From Avedoeria sp964651245 (GTDB lineage Bacteria > Chloroflexota > Anaerolineae > Epilineales > Epilineaceae), in contig CAZYVI010000003.1 in assembly GCA_964651245.1 (NCBI GenBank), forward strand, positions 178,831 to 242,830: 64,000 nucleotides of DNA, read 5' to 3'. Under the pieces are notes generated by a model. The model was given only the letters and a program-made list of their open reading frames with translations, was not told the DNA's origin and ran no database searches. This document shows, in pieces, positions 61,099-64,000 of the stretch. The translations under genes were made by a program, and so were the position numbers. Numbering within the stretch: position 1 is the first letter of the stretch; each line of letters starts with the position of its first letter.

Positions 61099-61875
61099 GT
61101 GATTCAAGCGTGCGCACTTTGTCTTCATAACAAGCCTCTCCGAAAGAGCCACCTCATTCCGCAGGCCGTGTATGGGCTTCTCCACTCTGACGAAACGGCA
61201 AATCCGAATCCCGTAACACTGCGACCTGGTCAGTCCATTCAATCGTCAAAGCAACTTCGCCGACCGCTATTATGTGCCGAATGCGAGCAGCGCTTCTCAA
61301 CGCGCGGCGAGACCACCGCACTTCGAATGTGTGCGCGACAGGGCGATGCATTCCGCCTGCGAGACGATCTGCTGGAGACGACACCACTTGAATCGTCTGA
61401 GACAGGACAGGCATACGACATGCGCAATCTCACCTTCGATCCAAGCGAGGCTCTCACGTACTTCGCCTTGAGCATGTGCTGGCGAAGTGCTGTCACACAC
61501 TGGAACATCGGCGCCCATCGCGTCTCAAGAGTAGAGCTAGGGCCCTACATTGAGAACGTGCGTGCGTACCTACTGGGCGAGGCTCCATTTCCCCCGCACA
61601 CCTACGCCCTTCTGTACTTCTTCACCGAACCAACCCTACAGCGGGTCGTGGCAATTCCCTTCAGCACGAGAATCGCATCGGGTTGCTGGAGGCACAACGT
61701 TACCGTTCCAGGCATCACGGTGAGCATCTTCATCGGGCAGCATGTTCAGGAGGCACTTGTCAGAAACGCTCTCAACACCCCCGGGCCAAGACTGGCGCTG
61801 ACAGGCAGCGAGAACCAACTACCACACTTGCGCGCCCTGGGCGCAATGCTACGTACGCAGCCTGACAAACGATAG
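61099..61875 (+). CDS. HNH-like protein with two CxxC motifs
   Basis: A 258-residue protein, start set by GGAG before GTG 61099; the frame is open further upstream. N-terminal CALC, LRKSHLIPQAVY and LCAECEQRFS form the pattern of HNH_5-type proteins (zinc-bound cysteine pairs around a catalytic-type His). The remaining 190 residues are mixed alpha/beta (TYFALSMCWRSAVTHWNIGA) without a recognised family. Such proteins are often found in accessory or defence loci. Codon use and GC are lower than the chromosome. Confidence 0.65.
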   Translation: MIQACALCLHNKPLRKSHLIPQAVYGLLHSDETANPNPVTLRPGQSIQSSKQLRRPLLCAECEQRFSTRGETTALRMCARQGDAFRLRDDLLETTPLESSETGQAYDMRNLTFDPSEALTYFALSMCWRSAVTHWNIGAHRVSRVELGPYIENVRAYLLGEAPFPPHTYALLYFFTEPTLQRVVAIPFSTRIASGCWRHNVTVPGITVSIFIGQHVQEALVRNALNTPGPRLALTGSENQLPHLRALGAMLRTQPDKR

Positions 61876-62286
61876 CGAACCTCAGCCGCGAAGTCTGAAC
61901 GACATCTGTTCATTTTCCCCAGATGGCTTAGCCGCACAGTCCTCTGCCGGCAACATCCAGGAGGCGCTAAGCCCTCTGCTCCCAGCCACCCCATGTTGAA
62001 CTGCAGTGGAGGACAACTCAATCCAGCTGAGGTCCGGGCTCTCCCCGGACCAGGAGCAACAGACGCTTCACGACCGAAACACACAAGCCGGACGCCACCG
62101 CCTTGCTCACCTTCATGATCCGGTGTACCATCCCCAGCTATGCTCGCGACCTCAGATGCCTTGGCGATCGGCGCACCGTCGTTAGCGGAACGTTGGCCTC
62201 AGCGTTCTAGAAGACCGGTTCGCCCCGATTCCACGCGCGAAACGATACGAAGTGATGCGCCATTCATTACCACAGGTTGCCAACGT
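61876..62286. other. Gene-free stretch after the HNH-like gene
   Basis: About 410 bp of moderate GC with no open frame supported by a ribosome site or family pattern. A GTCCGGG/CCCGGAC-type stem near 62032-62050 is the only clear structure. The end of this gap carries the promoter of the next gene. Confidence 0.5.
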
Positions 62287-62315
62287 TTGAATGACACCGC
62301 ATCTTCTGATATCCT
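62287..62315 (+). promoter_or_regulatory. Promoter giving a near-leaderless message
   Basis: TTGAAT (62287-62292), 17-bp spacer, TATCCT (62310-62315). The ATG at 62323 is 8 bases beyond the -10, so transcription would begin at or next to the start codon. No ribosome site is present. Confidence 0.5.
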
Positions 62316-62322
62316 CAAGTGT

Positions 62323-63072
62323 ATGGGTATCAAGAAACCTGGCGTTACAGCAGTGCTTTTACTATCTATCGGCATGATTGTTGGATTTGGGTATGTCAGT
62401 CAATCAATGCGTGACACCGCACCACAACTCACCCCAACGTTGAGAGTTCCATCACCACAACCGACATTTCGTCTGAGCCGTGCACCACGTCCGACATTTC
62501 CCCACACGGCACCTACGATTGCATATCAGGGTAGATGGCGCACACATGTTGATCCGTACCTTCGCTTTGTAGTTCCCGTACCCTCTACCTGGACTATCCG
62601 TTCTGGCGGACTTCGGGGCGCCTTGAGCAATGCAGAGTGGGTGGCTTCGTTCTCCCCACCCACACCAGAAAACACCCCTTGGCTCGGTTACAGCATCGAC
62701 GTCAAAGTCGCGCCCGTCACCGTTGCACAACGCTCCTCATGGGAGTTTGCTGAGGCTATGATCGAAGCAGATAACGACGTCGCGCGAACAGAGCCAACCC
62801 TATTCCATACGCAGTTCATTGGCCAGCGCGAGCTACGTCGGGCAACGACCGACTTGGGCATGGTAGCTATCTTCTTCTTTAATGATCTGATGTATCAACT
62901 TCGACTGAATGATGGGCGCGATGCAGGTGCCGGTGAAATCCCGGACGTTTCACCGGGCGAATGGGACCATATAGTGTCCATTTACGAGCATGTTCTTCGC
63001 TCCTTTTCACCCGATCCGTCGGTGACGTCGGCTGTCTTCTTTAACGAGCCGCTACAGCCTTGGGAGAAGTGA
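62323..63072 (+). CDS. Secreted or membrane-anchored protein, lower GC
   Basis: A 249-residue protein: signal-anchor helix (about residues 8-26), Pro/Thr-rich linker (35-70) and a beta-rich exported domain (FVVPVPSTWTIRSGG, GYSIDVKVAPVTVAQRSSW, LRSFSPDP). The shape resembles PsbP/DUF1795-type domains, but the identification is tentative. The ATG is chosen by the promoter position; the frame is open upstream. The gene precedes the C39-like peptidase by 39 bp. Confidence 0.6.
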   Translation: MGIKKPGVTAVLLLSIGMIVGFGYVSQSMRDTAPQLTPTLRVPSPQPTFRLSRAPRPTFPHTAPTIAYQGRWRTHVDPYLRFVVPVPSTWTIRSGGLRGALSNAEWVASFSPPTPENTPWLGYSIDVKVAPVTVAQRSSWEFAEAMIEADNDVARTEPTLFHTQFIGQRELRRATTDLGMVAIFFFNDLMYQLRLNDGRDAGAGEIPDVSPGEWDHIVSIYEHVLRSFSPDPSVTSAVFFNEPLQPWEK

Positions 63073-63111
63073 CCGCCAATACGATCGCGGTCTTACATCT
63101 AGGAGGCATCA

Positions 63112-63966
63112 ATGCCGAGCCGGACTATCCGATACAACGGTCGCCTTATCGCTCAGGTTGCCCTAGTCAGCATGATCAGCGCCTTTCTGCTTCGGGCGGG
63201 CAGCTCGCGAAGCAGTCACGCCCAACCATCAGACATTCCTATTCTCCCTGTCCTAGCCTATGGCCAAGCGGGCGGAAACCCGTGGGCACCTGACCGCATA
63301 AGCGGCCAGCCGAATTGCTTTACCATGTCCGGCGGCGGGTGTTTCCTCACAGCGCGAGCGATGATCTTCAACTACTTCGATCCACAGCAGTCAAGTAGAT
63401 TCACACCTGGCGAGGTGAATGACTGCTACGAACGCAACGGCTATCGCTCGTGTAGTGTGCCGTGGCAGCCATTGGGAGACTGTCAGCCTCCGGGAGTTAC
63501 CTTCCGCCAGCCTGAGATCAAGTACTACTTGTATCGCAATCTCTATAGGAACGACGGACCCCCGCCGGATCCAGGAGTGATCGATTCGTTCTGGCGACTC
63601 GTTGAATCCGAACTCCGCGCCAAGCGACCTGTGATGACGGTGTTCTATCAAGACATTCCATATACGGATGGCGACACTCATATGGTCGTGATTAAGGGTC
63701 GCCGTAATGGGTACTGGATCATTAACGATCCCCTCGCCAATGGCGGTAATGGAGGGGAAGTCGCGTGGAAGAGCCGTGTACAAGATGGTCGCCTCTGCAT
63801 GACAGATAGGGACTGTAGAAACGTCTTCTACGTCGTCCCGCTCGATGGCACACCACCTTCAGGTGGCGACTGGTTACCCACCTTCAAACTCACGTTGCCA
63901 CCCAACCCCGACGGCGCTCCCGACCGCCTTGCTTCCGTTCTTGCAGTGTCACAGGCCGGCCTATAA
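63112..63966 (+). CDS. Secreted C39-like cysteine peptidase
   Basis: A 284-residue exported protein. ATG after TAGGAGG; signal peptide about residues 8-38. The mature domain has the papain-like C39_2 pattern: GGGCFLTARAM gives the candidate nucleophile C77, DTHMVVIKGRRNGYWIINDP gives H190 and D206. Additional cysteines (NCF, DCYERNGYRSC, RLCMTDRDC) suggest disulphides. It may process or hydrolyse extracellular peptides. Together with the preceding gene it looks like cargo of the element. Confidence 0.78.
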   Translation: MPSRTIRYNGRLIAQVALVSMISAFLLRAGSSRSSHAQPSDIPILPVLAYGQAGGNPWAPDRISGQPNCFTMSGGGCFLTARAMIFNYFDPQQSSRFTPGEVNDCYERNGYRSCSVPWQPLGDCQPPGVTFRQPEIKYYLYRNLYRNDGPPPDPGVIDSFWRLVESELRAKRPVMTVFYQDIPYTDGDTHMVVIKGRRNGYWIINDPLANGGNGGEVAWKSRVQDGRLCMTDRDCRNVFYVVPLDGTPPSGGDWLPTFKLTLPPNPDGAPDRLASVLAVSQAGL

Positions 63967-64000
63967 ACCACACCCGGGTCGCCTGAACGGACCACGGGCA

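Larger units (their letters stand above)
48559..64000. mobile_element. Integrative element inserted at tRNA-Lys (left part)
   Basis: The region starting just after the tRNA carries, in order, a tyrosine integrase, RadC-like protein, sigma factor, coupling ATPase and Replic_Relax protein, with mixed and often lower GC than the chromosome to the left. These are hallmarks of an integrative conjugative or mobilisable element. No second copy of the tRNA 3' end is seen before the right edge, so the element probably continues past it; the relaxase and most transfer genes would be there if it is conjugative. The right boundary given is simply the window end. Confidence 0.7.

Overview
The window is a high-GC bacterial chromosome segment. 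Roughly the first 48.5 kb is very GC-rich housekeeping and secreted-protein DNA. From a tRNA-Lys at 48.5 kb to the right edge it is a more mixed, lower-GC accessory region that begins with a tyrosine integrase and looks like an integrative element whose right end lies outside the window. Secreted proteins with Thr/Pro (PTPT) linkers and C-terminal (Y/F)LP tails, a bactofilin next to an M23 peptidase, a DUF4446 protein, an RND permease with no visible adaptor or outer-membrane partner, and a non-discriminating-type AspRS together suggest a monoderm Chloroflexota relative. That assignment is inference; no rRNA is present to confirm it.

Layout, 0-5.2 kb: a two-domain secreted vWA-like protein, a GlsB-type membrane protein, a chimeric gene graveyard (start of an L-2-hydroxyglutarate oxidase fused to a frameshifted piece of a lactate/malate dehydrogenase), a TfoX-N protein and a secreted protein with twelve YadA-head-like repeats. 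5.2-12.6 kb: dnaE, a GT39-like membrane glycosyltransferase, homoserine dehydrogenase and a YjbR protein; a perfect 22-bp palindrome sits in frame in both dnaE and hom. 12.6-18.9 kb: two paralogous secreted beta-propeller proteins interleaved with one intact and two broken Uma2 nuclease genes. 18.9-29.8 kb: VOC protein, carA with a membrane-protein partner, DUF4446, M23 peptidase, bactofilin, a large secreted protein and an NHL/vWA secreted protein. 29.9-37.6 kb: secA, a DUF1444/lipoprotein pair, aspS behind an attenuator-like leader with a 15-codon leader peptide, and an SdrD-B-like surface protein. 37.7-48.4 kb: an RND transporter carrying a LysM insertion, a 6S-like non-coding RNA candidate, a SCO1/cytochrome c operon, a fold-back repeat that supplies the stop codons of both flanking genes, a Tag glycosylase and an ADP-forming acyl-CoA synthetase.

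The accessory region (48.5-64 kb) runs from the integrase through a RadC-like protein, an approximately 1-kb hairpin-dense stretch without a convincing gene (a large structured RNA candidate), a small plasmid-type protein, a sigma factor overlapping an unknown 419-residue gene, then a tight operon: a 32-residue membrane micro-protein, an 85-residue protein, a vWA-like lipoprotein, a five-helix membrane protein, two small cytosolic proteins, a TraG/FtsK-like coupling ATPase and a Replic_Relax protein. This reads as a transfer or mobilisation module with unfamiliar envelope parts. It is followed by an HNH-type protein and two lower-GC secreted proteins, one a C39-like peptidase. Several promoters with TTGNNN-17-TANNNT spacing are visible in both parts.
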